Shown piece after piece: positions 19,973-34,790 of a DNA stretch of 64,000 nucleotides. Position 1 is the stretch's first letter. The number at the start of each line of letters is the position of its first letter. A program made the translations under genes and the position numbers. The notes under the pieces are model-generated. The model did not search any database. It was not told the DNA's origin and saw only the letters and a list, made by a program, of their open reading frames with translations. The DNA is from Sambucus nigra (taxonomy: Eukaryota > Streptophyta > Magnoliopsida > Dipsacales > Adoxaceae): positions 787,576,384 to 787,640,383 of the forward strand of contig OX422207.1 in NCBI GenBank assembly GCA_949130495.1, given 5' to 3'.

Positions 19973-22803
19973 CGTAGTTTTAAAGCATTTAATACCCCGT
20001 ATTTTTAAAGAATTTAAAATTACACGTGTGCACGTAATTTTTATTTGATTGGAGAATAAATTGACTAAGATAAATATTAATTAGTAAATAAAAAGGATTA
20101 ATATTTATGTATATTTCTATTTACTTGTGTGATAATTAAATAATAACGTATTGAATTATGTTACGTTGTAAGTGAGTTAAAGCGACGGGTTTATCGATAT
20201 TTTATTTGGGACGTACGATTAGAGTCGTGTCCAGCAGGAGATGGAATTTTATGTTAGGTGACTCGAATGGTAGTTTTGAGTGCACCGATGATCCGAAATG
20301 GATTGAAATAGTCTAGCATAGGTACTCGGGGCTTATAATTGGGTTCCGGGGGCTTTTAGACTAAGTGGGAGCCGTAGGAAGGTATATGGGTCATTTTACT
20401 TAAGGGGTTGACCCTATTTCGGGATTACAGAGTTTTAGGCTTATATTTAATCAAGGTAAATAAAGGAGGGTTGCTATCTATCCACCCAAAGAGGCTAGGG
20501 TTTGAGAGAAAGTGTTAAAAGAGGAGAAAAAAGAAGGAAAGAGGACCAAAGACGGAAGGGCACCATCTTCGGGGCATATATCATCACCAAAAGATGAGTT
20601 TCAAACAGGGAAATCTCAAAATTCATCATTTTAAAGGAAAGTATTTACTTTATTTGATAATCTTTTGCAGTTTCATTTATCGATGCAACTTTGGTTTAGA
20701 ATAACATAATTTTTGGGTTTCAAAACTAAGGAAAATTCAAGTTTTGAATTGTATAAATATTAGAAGATGAATCTAATGATATTTATATGATGAATCTTAT
20801 ATAAATTGATAAGGAAAGATAAGATCTTGGATTATTTAAGAAGAAAATATCAATTGTTGAAACTATGGTTTATTATGGCATGATTTCTTGATTTAATTCG
20901 TTGTTAAGTTAATTTGATGTTGTTTTGGGATATTTTCTACGTATAAAAGTTTTGATTTAGGTTTGGGAATATATTAGGGTTCATGTATGGGGGTTTGGTG
21001 AAGGTTAGGACCACCATGGGTGAGGGTTGAAGGTGAAATCCCATTAAAAGTTCATTCTGGCAGCTCAGCAAACCGATCTGATTTGCTGGGAGGAGTGAAC
21101 CATTTCACTAACCGAATCGGTTCGATCCACCCAACAAGCAGATTCAGTTCTATTGGCTTGCCAAATTTTCCTCATTTTTTTTGTCGGACCGTTTAAGGAT
21201 TGGGCATGGAATCTTAAGTTCAAGAATGAGTGTTAATTTCTAGGAATTCAATTTGAGGATTAGGAAATGTCGTAGGCTAACCAAGGATGAATTCCGTGTA
21301 AGGAAATACGTGAATAACATAGTGACTACATAAGGGTGGAAATTGGAAAATTGAGTTAGGATTTCGGTATGGTTAGACTGGTGCTTTGTTCGATTAGCAT
21401 ATTGGCTAGACGTATATAACTAGAGAGTTGAACTATATGTAAGGGGACACTTAGCTAAGATTGGGAAGTCGGGTAACATCTTGGGATCTGGTAGGCTAGT
21501 GACTATATATATATATATATATATGTGTGTGTGATTGACCTTATATGAACATACCTACTCTAATATGCTATCGCTGAATATTGCGCATAGTGGGCAATCC
21601 ATCCTAGCGATTAACAACATGTGTTGCATTATTCCCCAGGTCATAGTATTGTGCATTATCACTATCTGTATGTGAAGATAGGTGTTGGTTTTGAGTCCGA
21701 CTGGGGGTAATGTGGTATGGTTGTGACTCACGGATGTATGTTTATAATCGCCTCCGTTATGTTTTTGCGATTTGAGATCGGTGGTGAGATTTTGACTCGA
21801 CAACCCAGGAGTGGTATGTGATGTACTTGGTGCAAGATAGCATACTAGGGATTCATCTAGGAGGTCCAGCTGGGGGATGCTATGTATATACATGTAAAGA
21901 GTGATGTGTGTATATGTGTGTAAATAATTGTGTGAATATCAAAGTATAACTAGTGCATGGTTACATTGCCTACGTATTGAGACACATATAATTGAGAAGC
22001 CCTTAGTTATAACTTATGGATTAACTATGTTGTACATAGTATGAGGTATCGTATGGGTGGTGCGAATGAACTAGATGTTTAGCAGATCAAAGTAGGTTAA
22101 TGATGGTTATACTAGTTAGGCAGGTAGCATAATTAGGTGAATAAAATATAAACGTTATGCGCACACTGTAAATGAGGGATGAGGATAATCTCATGTGAGT
22201 GAGACACCAGGTGAACATGGATATTTCTTAGTACTTTATTATTATTACATTTAAATACTTGCAACTATTTTTCAAACGTTATGGGATCTAACTCCTATCG
22301 AAAATATTTTCAAATCCTTTTAGGTGCTTAGCAATAGGTTCACCAGGGATAACCATTCCATTCCAATCAGATGATGTTGCACCAGCTATGGATGCATGAA
22401 GAACTAGATTAGATGCTTCACTCATTTATATCGAGATAGGTTTCTATTTCAGTATTTCCTTTTGGCCTATTACCCGCAGTTGGACAGTTTTATTATTATA
22501 CGTTATTCAAATTATTTCAGTTGAGTACTTAGATTATTGTATTCAGGATACCGAGAGTTTATTCGGTTTATTTTTTTTATGCTATCAGTTCTCTTTACGT
22601 TCAGTTACTGTAGATGTTTATAATTATATTGTTGAATGGTTTAACTTTTGCATGTTAACAAGATTTTAAAAAAATTGACATCGGACCTAATAGGTTATTA
22701 TTTTAATTAATTGGTTTTTGACAGTGATGCTATGAATGAAATTAGATATGATTCATGTTTAATTTAATAAAGTCCCGATCAACTAGTATTAGACTAAGCG
22801 GGG

Positions 22804-22804
<1 letters not shown>
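19973..22804 (+). repeat. 3' LTR of the Gypsy element
   Basis: About 2.8 kb starting TGTAACACCCCG. The final 0.9 kb matches 8561-9470. The last few bases are replaced by a CT/CA/TA microsatellite, so the terminal CA is lost. A short TA run lies at about 21500-21525. Confidence 0.8.
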
Positions 22805-25307
<2,503 letters not shown>

Positions 25308-25389
25308 TGGGAGGTTTCCTATAAAAATAACAAAACTCCACTAAATGACCATCCCTTTTGTTATGGGTGCAAAATTAAGGCTTGGGAAA

Positions 25390-26260
25390 GTTTGTAAGGA
25401 CATGTTTTACACTCCTTAAGTTTTACTTATGTTGGCTTGATTGTAGAAAAAACATGTGTCGTAATGTCCTTATATTGAGTAAAATTGAGTTGTAATGTTA
25501 CATCAAGTGAAGACATAAAGACAAAGCACAATGACAAAGATTGTCAAGCCAAATCAGATACATTCAAATATTCTTATGTGAGATTTGATAAGGGTGTCAA
25601 AGTTTTGTATTTCCTTGTAGTTTAGTTTATTGATAGTATGTAACATGGCATGACTTTAATTAAAATTAATTAATAAATTTAACAAGGGTTAAAAAATAAG
25701 TGACCCCGTTCAAACGAGGTCACCATCGATCAAATCTTATGTAAAACAAGAGCCACTGCATTCCCAAAGAAGACCCTCATTAGATAAAACTTCAAATAAG
25801 GAGATATCCTTTAAAAGAGTTCGTTCAAATGAGGACTTCTCTGGTTCGAATGAGGTCTTAAAATTTGGAGAGTGTGATCCAATTATTCTCTTTCACTGTT
25901 ATACTGTTTAAACGCTTGTTTAAAAGGACGAAGCCAAGTTTAAAAAAAAAAAACTAAATGGGTTTTGTGAGAGTCCTTTGAGTGTTTGAGATCATGTCAG
26001 CTACATACAGTAAAAGTAAACTTAAGGTTTACAAATGCCCATATATCTACTTACAAGAATATTTGAGAACGTGCATTCGTGTGGGAGAAGATAGAATGTT
26101 GGATTACTTTTGGGTTGATTGTCTATAAGAGAGATTAGTGGATATCGAGTCCTCGGAGGCTATGCAGATGATTCTTGAATTGAAGTAGCACTCGTTAGTG
26201 CGGGCAGAGGTAAAGGAGTAGAACGCAAGGGAGTGATCACATGGGAGTAAGTGCCGTGTA

Positions 26261-26265
<5 letters not shown>
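25390..26265 (+). repeat. 5' LTR of the Copia-like element, first part
   Basis: Matches about 59574-60515, including the shared phrases TTGTAATGTTACATCAAGTG and the repeated CAAACGAGG/CAAATGAGG words. It stops at a CA/TA microsatellite where Helitron A begins. Confidence 0.7.

Positions 26266-26325
<60 letters not shown>
26266..26325. repeat. (CA)n(TA)n(CA)n microsatellite
   Basis: CA repeats, TA repeats (about 26296-26311) and CA repeats again. It sits between the Copia LTR and the presumed 3' end of Helitron A. Confidence 0.9.
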
Positions 26326-26327
<2 letters not shown>

Positions 26328-26429
26328 AGAGAAATGACCATGCCTAAAGGCACATCAAAATTTTCCGAAGTACATAATTGCAAAACGACAAAAATTTCGT
26401 TCCCCAACAAAACAAAGAATAATTTTAAA

Positions 26430-26725
26430 AAGCTTGGCCATAATCTCCTTTGTTTGTAGGATTATCCACCGTACATAACAAATAATAAATAGTCCAACAA
26501 CATTCAAATAGTCTAAATTCATCAAACAAATTCACATATAGCATGAAGTACACAACATTCACCAATCGAATTCACGTTGTGCCTCAAATAGACAAAGTGT
26601 CTATTTTATTAAAAAAAGTTTGAGCATAGTCTCCTTTGTTTATTGGACTATTCACCCTGCTTAAGGGATACCAACAAATCCAATAATATTCAAAGAGCCG
26701 AAATTCATCTAATAAATTATTAATG
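26430..26725. repeat. Tandem duplication, about 110 bp, two copies
   Basis: 26430-26540 and 26615-26725 share the frame 'CATA-(A/G)TCTCCTTTGTTT ... GGA-TATTCACC' with moderate divergence. Non-coding, within Helitron A. Confidence 0.55.
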
Positions 26726-28079
26726 AATCAAACTTAATAAAAAAATCACATAAATATCAATTGAGGTTGTCCCACATGTTCCACTATAATGATTGTCCGT
26801 AGTTTTTAAAATGCGGCCTGATACAAAATTAAAAATATAATTAATCAATTGAAATAGCGAGACAAATATTATATAAACCATGCTATATGTGGATTAGTTT
26901 CATGCGTGCTTGTGTGATTATGTGTTCTTATGTGTGTTTCAAAATATTAACAGAATTACGATTTATATTTTTAGATCTGGACACAAAATTAAAAAAAAAA
27001 CGAAAAAAATAGTATGTGTGCTTGTGTGCGCACAACGAGTTTGCTGGTGTTTGTGTGCTCACAATGTGTTTGTGTTCAGCTTTGTTCGCATAGTGTGTTT
27101 GTTTGTGTTCAGTTTTGTCAAACAAAAAAATGAGATACATTTGCTTGTGGTTTTTAATATAAACAAACTTTAACCCCAACAAAATAATCTATTTTTTAAT
27201 TATTCACACCTAACCATCCTAAAAAAAGGTTCATATTACAAAGTTCTATAAATACCTTTGCATTTTTGGACACATGTAGCAACTTTCAAATTATGTCTTC
27301 GGACCACGTTGAAACTGCACTTAAAAACGAGATTTTATGGGAAAAACTCTAATATTAACAAACGCTTCCATTATAATCAACAAAAAGAATGATTTCTATT
27401 AAACATTTGAATTCAAGAAAAATCATGAACATGAGGTACCCTGCTAAAAACATCAACGTCAATATCAACATTATACAAAATTACAAATCCTAACTCAATT
27501 AAGGGAGCTACTTTTCTTGAGTGTCTTTGGTTTTGTCGAAAAATAAAGTAATAATAAGAAGTTGAAGTTTAAATAATAGAGGTATCGGGATCCAACCACA
27601 AACAAGATAAGCAAAATTTATTTTAACATATTGAAAAGGAACAAAAAAGTAAAGAAAACTGAAATACAAAAGAAATTACCGGTACGAACCAAAAAATTCG
27701 TAATTTAAAACCCAAAAACAAATATGACAAATTTATTATGGGAATCAACATTATAGACTAAATTGTGAACGAAAGACATAATAAAATCCTTGAATTTGAC
27801 ACACTTTAACCACAAACGCAATTAATAGCTTCGTGTAACATAGTATATCAAATTATTCATACAATGTTAAGATTGTAGAAGTATTAGAAATACACCTAAG
27901 GCAAGTGAATATAATACAACAAAAAATTTTAAAATTTTTACTAAGTTCATAGATACATATCTACAGAAAAGAATATAACTTGTTTGGTTGTATTAGTAAT
28001 ATAATCAGCTTTATTCTTTGGAATATGTTTGGTTGTTTAACCTATTTAGTTGTATCAGGAATTCACAGTTGGAAATAAA
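26726..28079. other. AT-rich interior of Helitron A, no gene seen
   Basis: Mostly A-rich sequence. A GT-rich stretch (about 26900-27120, TGTGTTTGTGTTCAG-like words) produces spurious ORFs on both strands. No splice-flanked coding segment was recognised. Confidence 0.5.
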
Positions 28080-28345
28080 TGCATATCTTTAAGTCCATTG
28101 TTCCAACTTCCAGCAAACAAAGAAAGAATAAATAATTGAAACTTAACATTATACTACTCCTAGTTTTAAGTTAAATGTTGTAAAAATATTCTTAAATAAT
28201 TATACCAATATTTCTTCAGAAGACAAATTAGTATATTGGATTTACAAATAAGATTTATAAAAAAAAAAATATTCATGTGTCATATTATGAGGTTCCAATT
28301 GTGTAACCTTTGATAAGCAAAGCACAAAATGAGATACCAATTGTG
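28080..28345. repeat. Dispersed direct repeat, copy 1
   Basis: Resembles 29855-30175: both hold GCATATCTTTAAGTCCA, a central AGAAGACAAATT block and the ending AGCACAAAATGAGAT-CCAATTGTGTAAA. Same orientation, about 1.8 kb apart. Confidence 0.65.
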
Positions 28346-29679
28346 TAAAAATTAATGCAAGCACCTTCCTCAATAAGGCGTAAGGAATATCATTAACCTT
28401 TACTCCAGCAGTGATAACGGATGGTTGGGTATGTTTAGGTTTTAGTCCAACTGTTCATTTCTTTCCCTATTGGCAACCATCTCTTGCATCCAATAGAAAA
28501 ACAAAATGCATATTACCTGTAGATTGAAGAAAAGCAAATGAAAATTAGTTTATAAATTATACATACAAAATTTAAACCACACAAAACATATGCCCAACCA
28601 TTCAATAAAAAGAAGCATCAATAGATAAAGTGGCAAAATGATTTAACCATGAACAATCTAACATTAGCAAAAAAACAACAACGTAATTATAACCACATTA
28701 GTTCAAACAACTGGTATTTAGCTCAAAACAATGGATTGAAATAAAACACCCCAAATCTACATTTGATTGGGTCATTTAAACTCCTCTTATTTGAAATATA
28801 AAAGTCAAAAACAAAGTTCAGAATCCGCTCTCCAATAATCTCCCAATATCACATTCCCAAACCATCATAACTTCTCTAAAATATGACAAAACAAAGTTTA
28901 AATTTCCGAATGAATGACACTCATTTTACTAATAAAAAGTGCTACGACCAACCTAACATGCTTTTAACATATTAATAAAAAATGCCAAGACCAACCTAAA
29001 TTTCAAGTTTTTACTACAATTTAGTATATCCATTTTCTAACTTACTTACAATATAACAGGACCTAGGCTATCCCTTTACATACAATTTGGAATAGTATAG
29101 AACATGATTAATTAATTAAAATAAAATAATATTTTGCATAGGATTCACGTTCAGTACATTTTCCTTTAAATTATTCAAACAATAGGTAATTAACATTTTT
29201 TCAATCAAGAATATGGATTCACACAAAGATCGATACATTGATGGTTTAACATACAACATTTTGAAAATATTATTAATCAACAGTTGTGAGGGATTTAGTC
29301 ATTAAATCCCCCACTTGAAACCAATCAAATAACATATTCCATTTGCCTTTTTTTCATTAAAAATCCTTATTTCTCAATAAATGAAGATAACGTTTAAGTT
29401 TCAAGTATTATTAGAAGAAAGAGAGAATGATGGAGTGACCCCAACAACCTAAATACGTTTGGTGATGTTTTAGTATCAAAATCAGAAAGTCTAACCAAAT
29501 TGATCTGCATATATATATATATCGTCGGGTAATGAAGCCAATTAAACTCACTACATTCGCTCGACCTTTGTTCTGAACCATGAGCTCCAACTTGGAACCA
29601 TATGTTGTGCTAATGAACATATAATATTTCACAGACACCTAACTACATCATTTAATGCAGGAGATATCAGTATAATTAC

Positions 29680-29738
29680 CTCATTTGTGCTGCTTCAGCA
29701 GCCTGTACTCCAGCTAACACGTCTTCAATTACAATACA
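29680..29738 (-). pseudogene. Captured exon resembling the HAD domain of SOQ1
   Basis: On the minus strand a 59-nt open segment is bounded by a good acceptor (pyrimidine tract, CAG) and a donor (GAG|GTAATT). It encodes CIVIEDVLAGVQAAEAAQMR, the motif of haloacid-dehalogenase hydrolases around the metal-binding Asp (IEDxxxGVxAAxxAxM). The version with VQAA and MR closely resembles plant SUPPRESSOR OF QUENCHING 1, a chloroplast thylakoid protein with HAD, thioredoxin and NHL domains. No neighbouring SOQ1 exons were recognised, so this is a gene fragment carried by Helitron A. Assignment to SOQ1 over other HAD hydrolases is from memory and not certain. Confidence 0.6.
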
Positions 29739-29854
29739 CTGGAAAAATAGAAAAACAACTGATAAATGTTTAATTGAATTCACTGGTGTATAATAAATCT
29801 AAGAATCCAAGAGATTAAAAATCAACTACAGACTAAGCATCCAAGAGATTAAAC

Positions 29855-30175
29855 AAATGCATATCTTTAAGTCCACCGTTCTAAGTTCCCGCTTTATTCT
29901 TTTCTAGTTACAAATGAAGTAAGTGCATAATTATAATGGATGAAACAAGTGCATGATTATAACCGATGAAATACGTGCTTTTTTCTTTTCTATTTCTAGA
30001 TGAAATATATGAAAAAGGTGCAAAATTATAACAGTATTTTCTTTAGAAGACAAATTCATATAGTGGATTTATAAAGCAAATTTTAAAAAAAAAATACCTA
30101 TGCTCACTATTATGAAATTCCAACTGTGTGACCTTTAATAAGGAAAGCACAAAATGAGATTCCAATTGTGTAAAC
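29855..30175. repeat. Dispersed direct repeat, copy 2
   Basis: Partner of 28080-28345. It flanks the captured exon together with that copy. Confidence 0.65.
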
Positions 30176-30636
30176 ATCTCAACTAAAAATTAAAAGACAA
30201 AAGTAAAATCCCTCAATAAACACAAAATATATATACTAATAAGCCCTAAAAGCCTAACATAGATTTTCATCCCAAAAATCAAAACCAAAATACAAAACAT
30301 TGGAAAAGTAAGAGAGAGATAGAGAGGAAAAGAGTATATATGAGGCATTGAACTTAAAATAAATTAGAGAGGCCATACGAAATGCTAAACTAAATTTTGA
30401 ACATAAAAAAACGTAATAGAGAGTGAAGGACTGTATACCTGAGATAGTGCATACCTAAAAGGTATTTGATGAGATTGATCTTCAAAACAACTCTAAAACA
30501 ACTCTCGATTCTGAAAAAAATATGATAACACACTATTACACTTGCCTTCAAAGGCATCTGGACAGTAATATAAACATAAAATTTTTAGACTATAGTTTAA
30601 TTTACACATAAACAAAATGCCTAAATTTTAACAAAC

Positions 30637-30637
<1 letters not shown>

Positions 30638-30676
<39 letters not shown>
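30638..30676. repeat. (GA)n microsatellite
   Basis: About 39 bases of pure GA repeats in the 3' tail of the Helitron A gene. Confidence 0.95.
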
Positions 30677-30678
<2 letters not shown>

Positions 30679-30717
30679 TGTTACTCACCAACTAATTATA
30701 GAAGAAATTTTGGGTAA

Positions 30718-33700
30718 ACGATGTTTGTTGTCAATTTTCCTTTGTCATTCAGAAGGAGGATCGAGATGCAGTTTGCGCTCGTGAAACGTGACAAAGCGAT
30801 GTACAACTAACCATGAATAAAGACATGGCTTCGCAAATCAACCCCAACATACTTTACAAATTGATCCTATAATTTATTTATAGTAACGACGTAAGACAAC
30901 TTGATTGGAAATTGACGGCGACTCATTTATACAGGTGTTTCAGTAAATGATGGTGTTAAGGATATTCAGGAATAAATACAGTCGTACCGAATTTATCCCC
31001 AGTTAGGATTTTGGCCTCGCTAATGTGCTCCGCACACCTTGTAACTATCAAGCGATTTCTATTGAAATGTCCATCTTTGGGCGCAATATTTCGCAACAAC
31101 ATTATTGGGCATCCAACTTTAAGTTCTAACTTAAAAAGTAGCCACCCTTATGGGTTAAAATCATTTAAAAACTCCATGGGAAATTGGTTGCTTATGCCGT
31201 GATTAGTTGCATTGGGCACATTTTGACTGTAGCGAAATACGTAATTGCATCACTTGGGAAAGTATTGAGTGCAACCTTATAAATGGAAGTTAAATAATCA
31301 TTGCGGGCAGAAAGAATCATCCTTATATTAAGAAAGGAATATCTAATAGTGCCCTCCGTGTTAAACAACCGGTATACAACCCCTATGAAGCCCTCAACAT
31401 TCTTACAATAGCGAAATGCTGATGACATGCTAACAGTTTCCTCTAGGTTTGTCCCAATCAAGTGAAGGTGAAACTATTAAATACCTTGTTTAGTATAGAG
31501 TTAAAGAATAATCTATATATACATGTCAAATTAATTTAGAACAAAAATACCTTGTTTAGAAAATTTGAAAATTGAAAAGTTTCAACATCGGTGCCATTGA
31601 GCCGCATGTTCAACTCCAAGGAAAGAACATGAATATATTTCCACATCATTGACTGGCATAAAGATGCTCCAATTATTCTCTCTCTAACGACTTTGGGTAT
31701 TGCAGGAAATATTTGGCAAAAGTCACCATCGAGAACAAATGTAATTCCTCCAAAAGGCTTCTTATTATCTAATATATCTTATAAAGTACAATTAAAAGCC
31801 TTAATGCAGAATCGATGTTGCACGACACTTCATCCCAAATTATAAGCTTTGCTAATTTAAATAACTCCACTTTGATAGATAGATTTGTAAACCCACAATT
31901 TGAATTTTTTGAGAATGTCAAGGGGAATACAAAAACATAGAATGAATTGTACTACCACCAACCAATAGTAATGAAGCAGTACCCGAAGAAGCAACGACAA
32001 TCGCTATGTGCTCCAAACCATGACAATAAGACAAAGTTCTATTGTACAAAAATATCTTGCCCATGCCTGCCCCTCTATTTAAAAAGAAAGTTTTTCTTTA
32101 GACTCTAATACGGAAGTCTTAATTGCATCAAAATCACTTTACTACCCCGGATTAAGACGTTCTACGTTAAAATGCAAATTAGAGGTGTCTGCATCTCTTT
32201 GAAGTTGTCGATGTTCCTATATTAGTCTATCATCTCCCGTCGTGCTCTAATTTTTGATAGGGAGGGGCATGGGTGGATAATCAGACAAATATTTGCCTAT
32301 TTCCTGGAGCAAGTCATTTAGAATATACAATTTGTAGTCGTTGATTTCAGAATATATTGGAAATGTAACTCCGAATGAGGTACGTAACTTGTGAGTAAGG
32401 TCATCACATATGAACGATGTGAACTGCTCCCATAATAAAGCATGATCTAACGGGGAACATTGGGTGAAAATGACATTGAAAAGATGTCGAAGTTGATAGT
32501 CTATCTGCATAATTAACACCTCTTATGAACATTGTACCCCTTCACCATTATCTTCTGAAAGCCCCAATGAACACATGCGGACTTGAAAGAATTTTGTAAG
32601 ACATTGTTTATAGTCCATAAGCACTCAAATGCGCACGGATCTTTTCAACGGTTAGAAGTAGACAAAAATAGAACATTTCTCTAGAATTTTGGCTTGCAAA
32701 GTACATTCTACTAATTGTAAAAGGTGATGTAAGTGACCTTGGAGTCCAAATCTTTGTTACTTTATGCCAAACAAAGTGTTGGGGAAATTCTTGATAAGTG
32801 AAAGAACATGCTGATTCATTCGATGCACAATATTAAAAAACTACTATGAAAGAAGAGCGTTGAGTCGAAGCTCGACGCATTATTTCATCCATCAAATCAT
32901 CTGGATCAAACACAACATGATGCATTTCGGGGAGGTAAAGTTCCAATCATGTAACATATGTTTTTCCCATACGATTACCCAAGATTCTTTAAGCTTCCTC
33001 GGGAAAGATGCGAATTATACGACACACTATCTTGATAATTAACATGATTTCCATTTGTCGCAGTATATACACAACGATCATTACTACGACGATAAATTAG
33101 CTTCCCATCGTTATCCATAGTGGTCGATTGTGAGAAATTCCTGGGATATTTCTTTGTGAATTTACCATTTCCATGCACGGAGCATGATGAGACTATATGA
33201 CGCAAGGTTCATGGAACATACAACCCAAAATTATTTCTAGAAGGGTGGTATCTTCATCTTTGTTATGAAACTCTGCAGAAGCAATCTTATTAACTTGGGT
33301 AGATGTTTTGATCTTGTCAAGACCATCAAGAAAAATTAGAACATGCATATGATGTAAACCTCTCTTTTGAAATTCGATTGTGAAGACATGTGCCACTTTT
33401 TTACTAAATATACAATTATTCTCAATCTCCTTCATCAAAGGCTTCCTCTTGAGTTCAAACACATGTGCCACCAAGTCTGGACGAAGGAAGGAATTTTGAA
33501 AAGGAAGTAGTTCCTTTGTGATCTTTGGCCATTTAGAGTTTGTAGTCATCATGAAAAAACATCATGGTTATGATTGAAATGCATAATTGCCATATAATCT
33601 TGATAAATTTCAAACATATTTCTCGTACTTCTAGTAAAAGAATATGGAAAAATCATTTGTTTTCCAATCTGACCTGGTTATAACCCATTGGACATACCAT

Positions 33701-34790
33701 CAGTGAGATCTTTGTACAACTCCGTATGAAGTTTTCCTTAATTTAGTTGGTGGTACGTCAAACGGTTTTACTATGTAGAAGCCCAATCATCGATGATGAT
33801 CTCTTGGAATAATTTTTCCCCTATGTGTATCGTGGAGTACTCTAAGTAGTGTTGAAACATTTGATAACGAAAATAATTCATTTGAGTCAAACTCGCTTCC
33901 TTTTCAGTACAACATTCCCTGTCCTATAGTTTCATGTTAGGGTGCCAACAAACTTCACTGTGAGTAAATAATAAGACGTAGTGCAATGGCAAATATGCTA
34001 GATGGCACTTGTTTATCTTCATCAATTGAGTACCCCCTTTAAGACGAACTATTATGTTATGCATGCCACTAACATTGGAGCCATCACCCGGTAAAATAAT
34101 GACAATCTTATCCGTGAATGGAAAATTATATGTGCGATGGTCCTTTGAACAATTGTAATGAAGATAAGAAGGTAAGTTTTGACCCATCCTGTTTGAACTT
34201 TCCAAAGTCTCAAAAGCCTCGTCTTATTTCGACGTGAAAGCATTATTCACCAACAAAGACCCTTGAACTGTATTAAGAACATCCCTCCTCAAATGCGGAT
34301 TTCTATTATAGCGGATATCCAAGGCCACATCTGGATCGTATATGTACAAATGAGAATAAGTAACTGATGTCCTACCCAACATCTGGTATTAAGGATTCGG
34401 TGCGATGCCGAAGCTCTCCATGAATCATGAAACTCAATAGATCACTTCCCCCGATTACTCGGTCATTCATTTAGACACCTAAACTTGTAAACGCATTAGC
34501 AACGTTATACTCTATGGTATAAGTACGAAAGGATTTTGAATGGTCATAATCACCATAAAATAAAAACTTAATTTCAGTATGCAGTTTAATGAGTGCAGCT
34601 AGACGTATTTGGCCCTACAAACACACTTCCCAAACAACAGTTGCATCATTAAATAATCTGAAAATCTTTCAGCCATCCAGTGTAACACATTACAGTGGGG
34701 GAATTTTACATTCATAAGTCCCAGATAATGTCTTTTTAATGTAACATACGAACGACATAGTCCGTTGGTACTGGCTCCATTTTGGAAAGA
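30718..34790 (-). pseudogene. Helitron A Rep-helicase, decayed
   Basis: Fragments on the minus strand align in order with the Helitron B gene: N-terminal zinc-like HCNVLHWM segment (about 34640-34760), PAYLHY/PGDG segment (33924-34243), the Rep HUH motif in RGLHHMHVLIF (about 33345-33360), MHHV..DP segment (about 32900), a Rep C-terminal block (32247-32519), PIF1 helicase middle (31192-31461) and the PIF1 C-terminus with MSRRQFP and QLYIALSR (30740-30960). The segment with the paired catalytic tyrosines is missing between about 32930 and 33000. Numerous stops and frameshifts are present. Confidence 0.8.
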
